From Acidobacteriota bacterium (GTDB lineage: Bacteria > Acidobacteriota > Terriglobia > UBA7540): a stretch of 14,563 nt of DNA. Below, one piece after another: positions 1-8,976 of the stretch (its first letter is position 1; every line of letters begins with the position of its first letter). The notes beneath the pieces were generated by a model. That model was not told the DNA's origin, did not search any database, and worked only from the letters and a program-made list of their open reading frames with translations. The position numbers and the translations under genes are program-made. Where the stretch lies: NCBI GenBank assembly GCA_021789565.1, contig JAJYJL010000055.1, positions 1 through 14,563 on the forward strand, read 5' to 3'.

Positions 1-2
1 GG

Positions 3-1481
3 CAGGATAATCGAGTTGCGCTGAGAGAAGATGCTGAATTTGACCTGCATCCTTTGAGCTTCCCTTCGCAGACCGCGATCCTGGCCAAGTGTGACGGACA
101 TCCCGCGACCGTATCTGTTGCCTATGGAAAGGGCCGCCTGATTGTTCTTGCAAGTCCTTTCGGCCTGAGTGCACGGCCCACTTCCGAAGCAACGGAAAAG
201 CTTGCTCGGGATGTGTCAAACGAAATCGACAGGCCCCTGGCAAAGCCCTATGTGCTGTTGAAACACGTCCGGCGCATCCTCGATCTTGCTTTTCGGAGCC
301 AGATGCTCTTCAAGGTGGGCTCGAAGGTGAGCTTTATTGTATGCCGCAAAGAAAAAGGAGAATACAAGCTCGGAATTTTCAACAATTCCTGGAAAGAACA
401 GCCATTCAGGATCGAGTCCTGCTGTGGCGAGGTTGAATCCATAGAGGAGGACCATCTGGACCGGTCAGAAATAGCGGCAGTTGGCTACCTGCCGGAAGGA
501 ATTCACAGCGACAGGCTGGGAACCAATGGCAATGATCGCATTGCAGGGGGTGATGTGCGGATCTTCTCGATTCGGCTCAGCGAACGGGGTGTCGAAGCCA
601 TCCCCCACATCGTTCCCGCTTCGCGCCCTTTGCGCCGTGCTTTACCCATTCGTAACGCGCTTCTGATTCAAGAAGACATCCTGAAGCGCCCGACTTTCTT
701 CCAGAACTACGACTCGGTGGTTGTGGATTGGAAGTACCTGTGGGAGCGCAAACCCGAAGCGCTGAGAAAAGAAGCCCAATGGATCGGATTGCAGGATTTA
801 GGAGTCATCGTCGATCTGACTTCAGGCATCGATCTCTTTCCACAGCTCCGCTTGATTGACAACAGCAGCCGGGACTATACCGCCAGCCTGGCCGTCATTA
901 ACGACGTTATGGACAAGATGCAAATCCTGCGAGCCCGGGACCTGGTCCTGTCACTCCATCGTTTTCCGGAAAACAATTTCACCAGGCCTCAAAGCTGGGA
1001 ATCGTTCACGGCAACAGTTCGGGGCTTGTGCAAGAAGGCCGCCCAGGCGCAAATCGCCCTGCATCTTCGGATGGCTCCGGGAAAGCCGCCCGCAACGCTG
1101 AAAGAGGCCATTTCATTTTTGAATGGAGTGGGCTCAGCCAATTTTTTCCTGGCACCCAGCGTTGCTTTGATTCCCGCTGAGGAGAAACAACTGCCGGAAA
1201 CAAAATCCCTCCTCAGGGGGAAGGTAGGGCTGTGGCTGGTGAGTTCGGCGGAGAAGGACCTCAACGGCAGGGTGTGGAACACCAATTCTCCACTTCACCG
1301 GTCCCCCAACCTGCAGTCTCTGAAGGCTCTTCTTGATGTGGCCCCGGACGCGCCCGTGGTTTTTGACGGCGTTTACGCAAATCACGACGAAGAATACCTT
1401 GATGTGAGGACACTTCGTGAACTGCTAGAGCCCCGGAGCCACTCCCAGGACAATCATTTCCAGGAACCAGCGCAATGCTGA
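3..1481 (+). CDS. Partial protein: amidotransferase-like end plus TIM-barrel (sugar-isomerase-like) C-terminal half
   Basis: The reading frame is already open at base 3, with no stop upstream in the window, so the gene starts outside; the TTG at 54 is only an internal candidate. The first visible part contains YGKGRLIVLASPFGL, the kind of strand that ends amidotransferase-like (GATase1) domains in secreted glycosidase relatives; the next gene has a matching MYGKGRVVALGYV. From about residue 230 (numbered from codon 54) the pattern of alternating strands and helices (SVVVDWKYLW, GVIVDLTSG, DLVLSLHRFPENN, IALHLRMAP, ANFFLAPSVALI) fits a xylose-isomerase-like/sugar-phosphate epimerase TIM barrel. 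The C-terminus is a short polar tail. Same strand and 122 nt from the next gene, so the two may act on the same carbohydrate. No catalytic residue can be assigned with confidence; the barrel could be non-enzymatic. The open frame is certain, the function tentative. Confidence 0.75.
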   Translation, partial: QDNRVALREDAEFDLHPLSFPSQTAILAKCDGHPATVSVAYGKGRLIVLASPFGLSARPTSEATEKLARDVSNEIDRPLAKPYVLLKHVRRILDLAFRSQMLFKVGSKVSFIVCRKEKGEYKLGIFNNSWKEQPFRIESCCGEVESIEEDHLDRSEIAAVGYLPEGIHSDRLGTNGNDRIAGGDVRIFSIRLSERGVEAIPHIVPASRPLRRALPIRNALLIQEDILKRPTFFQNYDSVVVDWKYLWERKPEALRKEAQWIGLQDLGVIVDLTSGIDLFPQLRLIDNSSRDYTASLAVINDVMDKMQILRARDLVLSLHRFPENNFTRPQSWESFTATVRGLCKKAAQAQIALHLRMAPGKPPATLKEAISFLNGVGSANFFLAPSVALIPAEEKQLPETKSLLRGKVGLWLVSSAEKDLNGRVWNTNSPLHRSPNLQSLKALLDVAPDAPVVFDGVYANHDEEYLDVRTLRELLEPRSHSQDNHFQEPAQC

Positions 1482-1496
1482 TCTCTGACCTGGCAC

Positions 1497-1549
1497 TTGC
1501 TACGACCGCATCGTCACCGCTTGCTAAGAACCGAGGGGAGAGATATCCT
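1497..1549 (+). promoter_or_regulatory. Possible promoter for the GH42-like gene
   Basis: The 122-nt gap before the 1307-residue gene holds TTGCTA at 1521-1526 (4 of 6 to the -35 consensus), a 17-nt spacer and TATCCT at 1544-1549 (4 of 6 to the -10 consensus). A second TTGCTA copy lies at 1497-1502. The match is weak and the gene could instead be read through from upstream. Confidence 0.22.
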
Positions 1550-1603
1550 GTACCGTCCCGATAGGAATAGAAAGAATTCCACAACCCAGGGCAGGTGTAA
1601 ATC

Positions 1604-4600
1604 ATGTCATCTTTGCGATTACTTTCGATGCGCCGTTCGTGGGGCATCGTTCTGCTTCTTATTTTTGCGTTGTTCGGATTGATTGAATTGTGTCCTCCGA
1701 CGGCGCTGGCGGGCCGGAGCGCGGCATCGGAAGAGAGGGTGGACGCGCCTTTTACCCTGGCCGTCAAAACCCCTCATGTTGCCTGGGCACGGCCCTGGGG
1801 CGGAAAGATGGTACACGCACTGGTGGTTCCCAGCGTGAGCGAGGGACGGACGCTGGTGGAGCTGGCGGAACGTTTTCCCATTACCTATGACACCGTTATG
1901 ATTGACAGTGCCTGGGACGTGAACACCTGGACCGTGGGCACCGGCAAGAATTATGAAGCGCGCACCTATAAACTTGTTTATAAATACCTGGCCGAAGATC
2001 TGGCCAGCAGCGCACGCTACGACGTGATTGTCCTGCCCAGCCTTTTCGGCTGGAACCGGCTGCCGCAGGATGTTCGCGATGGGATTCTGAAACGGGTTCG
2101 AGAAGGAACCGGGCTGGTCCTGATCCACCCCACGACGGGGATTCCAGCGCCGGGCGAACCGAAAGTTAATCCTCCTCTCAATATCCACGCGCCCGATTTT
2201 GCCGTTGCTCCGGGTGGAAAACTCTGGGAAGTTTCACCACTCATTGATTGCATTTCTGATCAGTTGGATGGCGAGGCAAAATTGCACGTTCTGCCGCGAG
2301 CGGTTACCACCGGAGAGTGGCAAAACGCCCGGCCAAGTTTTATCACCAATAACGTGCCTTTCGACACTTTTCCGGGAAATTATCTGAAACACTACAAGTA
2401 CCATCTGGGACCGGATTCCACTCTGCTGGTTAAAGGACCGGGGGGCGAACCGATTGTGGCCACCAAGATGTATGGCAAGGGCAGGGTGGTCGCTCTCGGT
2501 TATGTGAATCACGGGCTCTCGCCGGACATTGACTGGAATTTTTTGGGAAAAGAAAACGACCACTGGTGGGAGTATTTCTACTCACTGCTTGGACGGTCGA
2601 TTCTGTGGGCCGGCGGCGAGCAGCCGCAGGTCAATCTTCTGCCGATGCGGGTGGAAGGTTCCAATCAGAGCGCAAGAAAACTTGCGGTCACGCTTGAGAA
2701 CCACACAAAGATCAAGTCGGCTGAGCTTTCCGTCAAGCTGGTCAGCCAGTGGGGTGACAATGAAGGTAACGTCAGAAAAGATGTTCATCTCAAGCGTGGC
2801 AGAAACCGAATTGTGATCACTCTGCCGGACACTGCCTCCGGCGGCCGTAACAATGCCGACGTGATTCTTTCGGCGGGGGGAAAGCACTATGCCTGGGGCT
2901 CTGTGTCGTTTACCTTGCCGCAACCGGACCACATTGTTTCCATTGCAACCGGTCAGAAGTTTTACAGTCTCGGCGATCCACTCCATGTGACTGTGCGGAT
3001 CGGGGGAACGGCACCGGCAAAAGTCCGCGTGGACCTGCTCGACAACCGCAACCGCGTGGTCGGTTCCGCCACGGAACCCACTTCCAAGGTGCAGGAAGGG
3101 GTGCTCCATGCCACCGTGCCCGTGGGGAATTACACCACCAACATTGGATGGGTTCGCGTGGCCTTGCTGGGAGAGCGTGCGGGCAAAGAAGTCAAAATCG
3201 ACCAGAACCAAACGCGGGTTGATTTTGTCCGCCTCGATCGGAATTTTGGGGCTTATGAATTGATCCTGCCCTGGTATGGTCCACCCTCCTACGAACCCTG
3301 GAACCGGACGCTCGAATCGCAATTCCGCAAGATCGGCGTCACGGTAGAGGCGAATCCCCGGAATAACTTCAAGCTGATTACAGAGGTTCATGCCCCGGGG
3401 TTTGGCGTTTACTGGTACAGGCGAAAGAAATATATCGAGCAAAAAGACGAATATTTAAAAACCCATGACACCCAATACCTGATTCGCGAACCCGACCTTT
3501 CAAGCCCTGAGTGGTTGGATACTCTGCGGAGCGACATTATCGACTCCATGGGGAAATACGAACCCTATGGGCCACTGGCTTACTACCTGGCGGACGAATC
3601 TTCGCTGACCTCATACGGCGATCCTCTAGACTTCTCATGGTCGAAGCCAACTTTGGAGGGTTTTCGAAGATGGCTTCGGGGCCAGTATTCGGACCTCAGC
3701 GCTCTGAACAAGGAATGGGAGACCAACTACAAAACCTGGGACGGCGTGATGCCGCTGACCACTTCCCAGGCACAGGCTAAGGGCGATTACGCCGGATGGA
3801 TGGACCATCGGACTTACATGGAGCAGGTCTTTGCCCACGCCATGCAGGTGGCGGCGGAAACAGTGAAGGCAGAGGATCCGGGAGGTCTCCCCAGCATCTC
3901 CGGCACCCAGGCTCCCGGGCCCTCCAACGCGGTCAACTGGTACCTGCTCGACCACATTGTCGGCTACCTGCAGCCCTATTCCGAGGACAACCAGGATGAT
4001 CTCCACCGTTCAATTCATGCAGGCCAGATCATGACGGGCTTCACCGGCTACCAGAGTTTCGGTGTGGAATTGCGCCACGAGCTCTGGCAGCGGCTGCTGG
4101 CGGGCCAGACTGGCGCTTCGCTCTTCTGGCAATACACGGCGCTGAATGCCGACCTCACCTTGACCCAGCAGGGGCGCGACCTGAGCGCTTTGACCAATGA
4201 ATTCCGCAACGAGGGCCTGGCGCTGCTGCTGCGGGGAGCCAAGCGCGGGAATTGCGGCATCGCCGTGCACTACTCGCTGCTCAGCGTTCGCAGCCACTGG
4301 ATCACCGACGGGCACATTGCTCCGCACGAAGTGACGAACGGCGATGCGACCTCCGAGAATCTCAAGCGGTTCCATCAGAACCGTACCAACTGGCTGCAGG
4401 CGCTGCGCGACGATGGATACCAGTATGACTTCCTGACCACGGAGCAGATCGACAAGGGCCATTTATCAAATTACAGGGTCCTGATTCTGCCCGATTCGAT
4501 TTCGCTATCGGCGGCTGAAGCAACAGCCATCCGGGACTTTGTTTCGAATGGCGGTCTGCTGATTTCCGATGGGGAAATCGGCCGGATGGATGGGCACGCG

Positions 4601-5527
4601 CGTTGGGAAAAGAAGGGACTGCTGGACAACGTGCTTGGAATCCAGCAGGGGCCACAGCAAAAGGAACCGGAGGACCAGAAGCCACTTACACTCCACGTGG
4701 CATGGGGGAGTGATGTGGTTGCGCCGACTGTTGTGCCCGCCGAGCCGAATTTGAAGGTGACTTCCGGCCAGGCGGAGGCCAGCAACGGAAGCACGCCCTT
4801 CTTGATCAGGAATTCCTTTGGAGCGGGCCGGGCGATAACTTTGAACTTCTGGCTCAGCAATTACAGTAATCTGCAGAAAACGGGCGAAAATCGCCCCATT
4901 CTGGAAATCCTGAGGCACTACCTGCAGCAGGCCGGCGTGAAACCTGTTGCCGACGTTCGCAGAGCCAGCGGCCAGCCAGTCCAATGCTCGGAAGTTGTCA
5001 ATTACAGGAAAGGTGAAGTTCACTACCTCGCGATTCTTCCCGGCGTGGGATGCCAGGACGTGGGACCGGTGACGGTCCGTTTCCCATCACCTCGCTATGT
5101 CTATGACCTCCGGGAACACCGTCTGTTGGGCCACATCTCACAGGTGAAAGGGACCTTGGTGGCCGGCGCGCCTCTCTTCCTGGCGCTTTCGTCCGAGCCT
5201 GTGGGCAAGCTCAGCGTGAGCGCGATGGGACCGAACGGTACGAACCCGAAAGTTGCTGCCGGGGAGACGGTCGCGTTTCGGGTTCATTTGTCCATGCCTT
5301 ACGGGCACAAGAATTTCCCGGAGGCCATCCACGTTGAAGTTCGCAACCCCGAGGGAAAGGTCCTGAACTATTATGACAAGAACCTCCTGCTCAAAGAGGG
5401 GAATGCGAGGTTCAGTGTGCCTCTGGCTTTGAATGATGCGGCGGGTGATTGGAGCGTCACTGTCCGCGAACCTTACACGCATGAGGCCAGCACAGCCAAC
5501 TTCACCGTCATCAAGCCTGGGACATGA
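1604..5527 (+). CDS. Secreted multidomain glycoside hydrolase, GH42 beta-galactosidase-like
   Basis: The 1307-residue protein starts at ATG 1604, behind a weak AGGGCAGG. The N-terminus has basic residues, then a hydrophobic run (IVLLLIFALFGLIEL) and an ALAG-type signal peptidase site near residue 37, so it is exported. Domains in order: about 65-335, an amidotransferase/ThuA-like alpha/beta domain ending in MYGKGRVVALGYV; about 340-540, two beta-sandwich segments; about 540-875, a TIM barrel with the GH42-like stretch FRRWLRGQYSDLSALNKEW (686-704) and a YYLADESS motif whose E665 is a good candidate acid/base; about 955-1090, a GH42 trimerisation-like (GATase) domain, YRVLILPDSISLSAAEATAI; about 1200-1305, an Ig-like C-terminal domain. 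E822 or E826 (GVELRHELW) could be the nucleophile. GH42 enzymes cleave beta-galactosides; true substrate unknown. Most GH42 proteins are about 650-700 residues, so the extra domains are notable. Confidence 0.85.
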   Translation: MSSLRLLSMRRSWGIVLLLIFALFGLIELCPPTALAGRSAASEERVDAPFTLAVKTPHVAWARPWGGKMVHALVVPSVSEGRTLVELAERFPITYDTVMIDSAWDVNTWTVGTGKNYEARTYKLVYKYLAEDLASSARYDVIVLPSLFGWNRLPQDVRDGILKRVREGTGLVLIHPTTGIPAPGEPKVNPPLNIHAPDFAVAPGGKLWEVSPLIDCISDQLDGEAKLHVLPRAVTTGEWQNARPSFITNNVPFDTFPGNYLKHYKYHLGPDSTLLVKGPGGEPIVATKMYGKGRVVALGYVNHGLSPDIDWNFLGKENDHWWEYFYSLLGRSILWAGGEQPQVNLLPMRVEGSNQSARKLAVTLENHTKIKSAELSVKLVSQWGDNEGNVRKDVHLKRGRNRIVITLPDTASGGRNNADVILSAGGKHYAWGSVSFTLPQPDHIVSIATGQKFYSLGDPLHVTVRIGGTAPAKVRVDLLDNRNRVVGSATEPTSKVQEGVLHATVPVGNYTTNIGWVRVALLGERAGKEVKIDQNQTRVDFVRLDRNFGAYELILPWYGPPSYEPWNRTLESQFRKIGVTVEANPRNNFKLITEVHAPGFGVYWYRRKKYIEQKDEYLKTHDTQYLIREPDLSSPEWLDTLRSDIIDSMGKYEPYGPLAYYLADESSLTSYGDPLDFSWSKPTLEGFRRWLRGQYSDLSALNKEWETNYKTWDGVMPLTTSQAQAKGDYAGWMDHRTYMEQVFAHAMQVAAETVKAEDPGGLPSISGTQAPGPSNAVNWYLLDHIVGYLQPYSEDNQDDLHRSIHAGQIMTGFTGYQSFGVELRHELWQRLLAGQTGASLFWQYTALNADLTLTQQGRDLSALTNEFRNEGLALLLRGAKRGNCGIAVHYSLLSVRSHWITDGHIAPHEVTNGDATSENLKRFHQNRTNWLQALRDDGYQYDFLTTEQIDKGHLSNYRVLILPDSISLSAAEATAIRDFVSNGGLLISDGEIGRMDGHARWEKKGLLDNVLGIQQGPQQKEPEDQKPLTLHVAWGSDVVAPTVVPAEPNLKVTSGQAEASNGSTPFLIRNSFGAGRAITLNFWLSNYSNLQKTGENRPILEILRHYLQQAGVKPVADVRRASGQPVQCSEVVNYRKGEVHYLAILPGVGCQDVGPVTVRFPSPRYVYDLREHRLLGHISQVKGTLVAGAPLFLALSSEPVGKLSVSAMGPNGTNPKVAAGETVAFRVHLSMPYGHKNFPEAIHVEVRNPEGKVLNYYDKNLLLKEGNARFSVPLALNDAAGDWSVTVREPYTHEASTANFTVIKPGT

Positions 5528-5598
5528 TCCGGCCAACCTGAAAGCGGCGGATGGCGTGTAAGGACGGGGGGCTGCGTTCGGCCCGTGATGGGAACGTT

Positions 5599-5763
5599 TA
5601 GCAGTTTGTTGAAAAAGGCCCACTCTCGTCATTCAGAGGGGCGAGGTCCTTTGTCGGCCCGAGGAATCTGCTTTGTTTTCAGTCACCCGATCAAAAGCAG
5701 ATTCCTCTCCCGCGTTGCGGGATCGGAATGACGGGTTCCGGACAATTTTTCAACAACCTGTTA
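5599..5763. mobile_element. MITE-like palindromic element
   Basis: About 165 bp bounded by near-perfect inverted ends: 5599-5616 TAGCAGTTTGTTGAAAAA and 5746-5763, whose reverse complement is TAACAGGTTGTTGAAAAA (16 of 18 identical). Inside are a second inverted pair, CGTCATTC at 5627-5634 and GAATGACG at 5726-5733, and a perfect central hairpin (listed separately). Both outer ends carry TA, which could be the TA target duplication typical of IS630/Tc1-type non-autonomous elements. No coding capacity. Similar hairpins with a GAGGAATCTGCTTTT core are, from memory, scattered in many soil-bacterium genomes; this could not be tested here. Confidence 0.72.
5661..5707. repeat. Perfect 14-bp inverted repeat inside the MITE-like element
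   Basis: GAGGAATCTGCTTT at 5661-5674 is exactly complementary to AAAGCAGATTCCTC at 5694-5707, with a 19-nt loop. In RNA this would form a stable hairpin about 135 nt past the stop of the GH42-like gene. It could end or protect that transcript, but there is no T-tract, so it is not a classical terminator. Confidence 0.85.
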
Positions 5764-5903
5764 GAGACCGGATTCCTTGGGCGTAGTTGAAACAATGCTT
5801 CCGCCTGCTGCATAGAGGCCACTGTTGAACATGGGCCTTCTTTGGATCTCTGGTGTGGGCTTGTTCATGGCGCTTCTTTCTGGAATGTGAACTCTTCTTT
5901 CAT

Positions 5904-5910
5904 GAGGGGG
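5904..5910 (+). promoter_or_regulatory. Ribosome binding site that decides the start at 5918
   Basis: GAGGGGG ends 7 nt before ATG 5918 but only 1 nt before the upstream in-frame ATG at 5912. The normal spacing favours 5918, which removes two residues from the longest frame. Confidence 0.65.
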
Positions 5911-5917
5911 TATGACG

Positions 5918-8900
5918 ATGAAACCGAGAACGCAGATTGCACTTATCCTATGGGCAATCGTTTCGCCGGCAATTTTATTTGGAGGGCAGCAGGAAGTCCC
6001 CCAAAAGGTTATCCCTGCCATCAATCAGATAGAGCCCTGGCAGCAGGTTGGCCAGCAGCCCTACGAGATGACGTGGGTCCAGAGGAGACAAAACCCACAC
6101 ACCCTGGTGGGCTTTGAAAACATGGAAGGGTGGACGCTGCAACTCTTTGATGGCGCGCGGGGAGAATTGCGCCGCAGCCGTGAGCAACAGATGTGGGGTG
6201 AGCACGTATGCAAGATCGTTTACGCGGGCGCCAGTCCGCAAAGCCATGTGATCGCCAGGCCTCCGAAGCCGATTCCCATTCCTGGGAAATTTGATTCCAT
6301 TGACCTCTGGGGCTACGGGGACCGCTGGAGCTGGGTCCCTGATCCGACAACTCCGCCGGTTGAAGTGTCAATCCTTATCCGGGACGCTCGCGGCAAGGAA
6401 TTCAACATCAACCTGACGGAAATCAATTGGAAGCAGTGGTGGCTGATTCATCGCCTGATTCCCGCCAAGATCCTTTCCGAGATGGTGATGCCCGCGAGCT
6501 TTTCCGGCATCGAAATCTCCAAGATCACAAATAGCGACCTTCGTTACTTTTTTTGCGACTCGCTGGCGTTTTTTACCGAGGACCTCCATCCCCTCCAATA
6601 CAAGCCCGAGCCGAAGCGGAATCTGATTCCGTACCGTGACGAAATCGTGGGGCTGAACACCGGTCCGGGAACGCTGCCGTTTCCGACTCGTGAGCAGACC
6701 ATTCTCCCAACAAACTTCGAGAAGAATTTCAAAGTGTCTGTCCGTGAGACGGCGAAGCATGAGTTTGAATTTCGTTACGCGGGCAAAGACGCCACGGTAG
6801 ATTATGACTACAAACCCGCACAGGGAACTTTGAGTGAGATTGCAGCGCGCGTGGACGGAGGCCACAGCTTCCATCCCCTGGACGGAGGGGGCGTCCGGTT
6901 CACCGGCACTCCCGAGGGTCAGGTTGCCACGGGAGCACTGCTTGAGGCAAAGCTGATCGGCGATGTTGTGCATGCCAAGTTTCGTATGGGATCGCAAATT
7001 GTGGACTATGCGCTCCGCCTGTGGCAGAAGTCGCTGGTGCTCGACGTGTGGTGCGACGGAGGGGACGCCACGGAATTGAGTTTTGGCAAGGTTTCGGGTG
7101 TCACCAATCCGCGATTGATCACGGTGCCTTACATCACTTATGGCGGCACCAATCCACGCGTCCTCGTTTCAGGTGCGCCTTCAACGCCGACCTTCACTTC
7201 CGTCTGGTTTGACTGGTATCGCAGCAACGCTTCCGAACCTTACTACACCAAGAACCCACCCGTGACGGAAGACAGCGCGGAAATCAATGGCGGGATGCGC
7301 TACCTGCCCAAGACCGATGGTTTGCGGAATAACCTCCACGAAAGGATATTTATTACCAACTCGCCCGTCTATTCGGAAACTCTCCCCACCATCGCTAATC
7401 CGCCTTCCATCCGGCAGTATGGGGACCAATACGTCTGGACCGTGACAGCGCCGGAATCGTGGGAAAAAGACCACGAACGCTCGGCGCAAATCCGTTCTTA
7501 TGGGCTGAACAAGATCATGCAGCACAGTCACGAGGTCACCTGGCGGGATGAAGGCGACTGTAACACTGAGAAACTCCACGCTGCTCCTCAAAAGGGCGGC
7601 GACGCGATGTTGAAGTGGTACATCAAGGCCCAGAATGCCATGGGATGGCTGCAGGGGGTTTATTCAAACTACACCGACTTCTGCACGCTCAATACGAACT
7701 GGAGTCCGGACTTTGTGCAACGGGAACCGGACGGCGAGTGGCGGCGCGCCTGGCCCCGTAATTATGCCCTCAAACCATCGAAAGCTGTGGAGTTCGACAA
7801 GTATTATGCAAAACGGATCAAGGAAAAGTTCGGCGTGAAAATGTCGTACACGGACGTGCACACCGCCGTGGCGCCCTGGCGGTACTGTGACTACGACGCC
7901 CGGGTCCCCGGAGCGGGCACTTTTGCCGCAACCTTTTACGCCTATGGCCAGCTTCTGCGGAATGACCAGAAGGTCTACGGCCCGACCGAGTCCGAGGGGA
8001 CCTATGAATGGCTCTACGCGGGCCTGGACTCGGGCAATTACGGCTGGGTGTACACGGATGTGAATCTTCTGACCGCGCCGCTGGATGTTTCCTTCAGGCT
8101 TCGGAAAATCCATCCCCTCGAGTGCGACTATGGAATGGGAGATACAAATTATTACCTGAGCCGCATCGACAAACACTGGACCGAGTCCCCCAAGAGGAGC
8201 CAATACGTCGACCTGTTCCTGGCCACCACGATTGCTTACGGCAACATGGGCTGGCTGGTCAAGTCGTTCAAACCCTCGGATCCTTTTGGCCTTGAGGCGA
8301 TGACCCGGTCCTATTACATGATGCAGCAGTTGCAGCAGCAATATGCCTTCAACCCGCCCAAGCTCATCCAATATGCAGACCGTGATGGCAAGTGGTATAA
8401 CCCCAGCCAGGCAATCGCCCAAGGCGTCAACGCCGAATCCCGGCTGCACGTGGCGTACGAGAACGGAACCGAAGTGTATGTCAACCGCTCCACGGAGGGA
8501 ACGTGGACGGTTACGGATGCCGGCAAGCCGGTCACCCTGCCCGTTTCTGGCTGGCTGGTGTTCAACCCGTCAAATCACTTTTATGAAATGTCGGCGCTTC
8601 AGAACAACCATCGCATCGATTACGTGGACGCGCCCGCGTATGAATATCTTGACGGCCGCGGGCAGTGGACCGAACACGGAAATCTGGGCGCGACAGGCAG
8701 CGTCGTCCTGCGGCGTAAAGCAGGAGGAGTGCTGGACTTGACCGATATCTATGGCAACAATCGAATCGCTTTCCGCGCCCCGGCTGGAGGAGTATTGATG
8801 GCTTATGCCCCAGACGGCAAAAGCCTGGGAGAGGTGAGACTTATCTCGTCTCGCGCAGGATGGAAAGAATTCAGGCCGCTCGCCGGCGGACGCAGCTATA

Positions 8901-8920
8901 TCTTTGCGCCGGCATTGTAA
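5918..8920 (+). CDS. Exported glycoside-hydrolase-like protein (unassigned family)
   Basis: About 1000 residues from ATG 5918. The N-terminus MKPRTQIALILWAIVSPAIL is a signal peptide with cleavage likely just after FGG, so the product is exported. Residues about 60-480 are strand-rich and look like beta-sandwich domains. Residues about 500-800 look like a glycosidase TIM barrel: SYTDVHTAVAP with D646, followed by YGPTESEG with E691 and E693 and then SGNYGWVYTDVN. An Asp nucleophile followed tens of residues later by a Glu acid/base is the arrangement in GH101-type alpha-glycosidases and DUF5696-like proteins, but this is resemblance only. The last 150 residues form another beta domain. It shares strand and theme with the two genes to its left, from which a MITE-like element separates it. 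Substrate unknown; a non-catalytic role is possible. Confidence 0.78.
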   Translation: MKPRTQIALILWAIVSPAILFGGQQEVPQKVIPAINQIEPWQQVGQQPYEMTWVQRRQNPHTLVGFENMEGWTLQLFDGARGELRRSREQQMWGEHVCKIVYAGASPQSHVIARPPKPIPIPGKFDSIDLWGYGDRWSWVPDPTTPPVEVSILIRDARGKEFNINLTEINWKQWWLIHRLIPAKILSEMVMPASFSGIEISKITNSDLRYFFCDSLAFFTEDLHPLQYKPEPKRNLIPYRDEIVGLNTGPGTLPFPTREQTILPTNFEKNFKVSVRETAKHEFEFRYAGKDATVDYDYKPAQGTLSEIAARVDGGHSFHPLDGGGVRFTGTPEGQVATGALLEAKLIGDVVHAKFRMGSQIVDYALRLWQKSLVLDVWCDGGDATELSFGKVSGVTNPRLITVPYITYGGTNPRVLVSGAPSTPTFTSVWFDWYRSNASEPYYTKNPPVTEDSAEINGGMRYLPKTDGLRNNLHERIFITNSPVYSETLPTIANPPSIRQYGDQYVWTVTAPESWEKDHERSAQIRSYGLNKIMQHSHEVTWRDEGDCNTEKLHAAPQKGGDAMLKWYIKAQNAMGWLQGVYSNYTDFCTLNTNWSPDFVQREPDGEWRRAWPRNYALKPSKAVEFDKYYAKRIKEKFGVKMSYTDVHTAVAPWRYCDYDARVPGAGTFAATFYAYGQLLRNDQKVYGPTESEGTYEWLYAGLDSGNYGWVYTDVNLLTAPLDVSFRLRKIHPLECDYGMGDTNYYLSRIDKHWTESPKRSQYVDLFLATTIAYGNMGWLVKSFKPSDPFGLEAMTRSYYMMQQLQQQYAFNPPKLIQYADRDGKWYNPSQAIAQGVNAESRLHVAYENGTEVYVNRSTEGTWTVTDAGKPVTLPVSGWLVFNPSNHFYEMSALQNNHRIDYVDAPAYEYLDGRGQWTEHGNLGATGSVVLRRKAGGVLDLTDIYGNNRIAFRAPAGGVLMAYAPDGKSLGEVRLISSRAGWKEFRPLAGGRSYIFAPAL

Positions 8921-8976
8921 TAATGCAAAGCTCTCTGAACATGCCTTTAGCCCGCATCGGGTTTAGATCAGGCAAT

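Noticed and set aside
2582..3442. 286-codon open frame on the - strand
   Set aside because: It lies fully inside the GH42-like gene, which has firm domain evidence; this is a codon-bias shadow.
7664..8449. 261-codon open frame on the - strand
   Set aside because: Shadow of the exported glycosidase-like gene; no domain and no ribosome binding site.
8949..8963. Small hairpin (AGCCCG/CGGGTT) as a terminator between convergent genes
   Set aside because: Only six pairs including one G-T and no T-tract on either strand; too weak to call.
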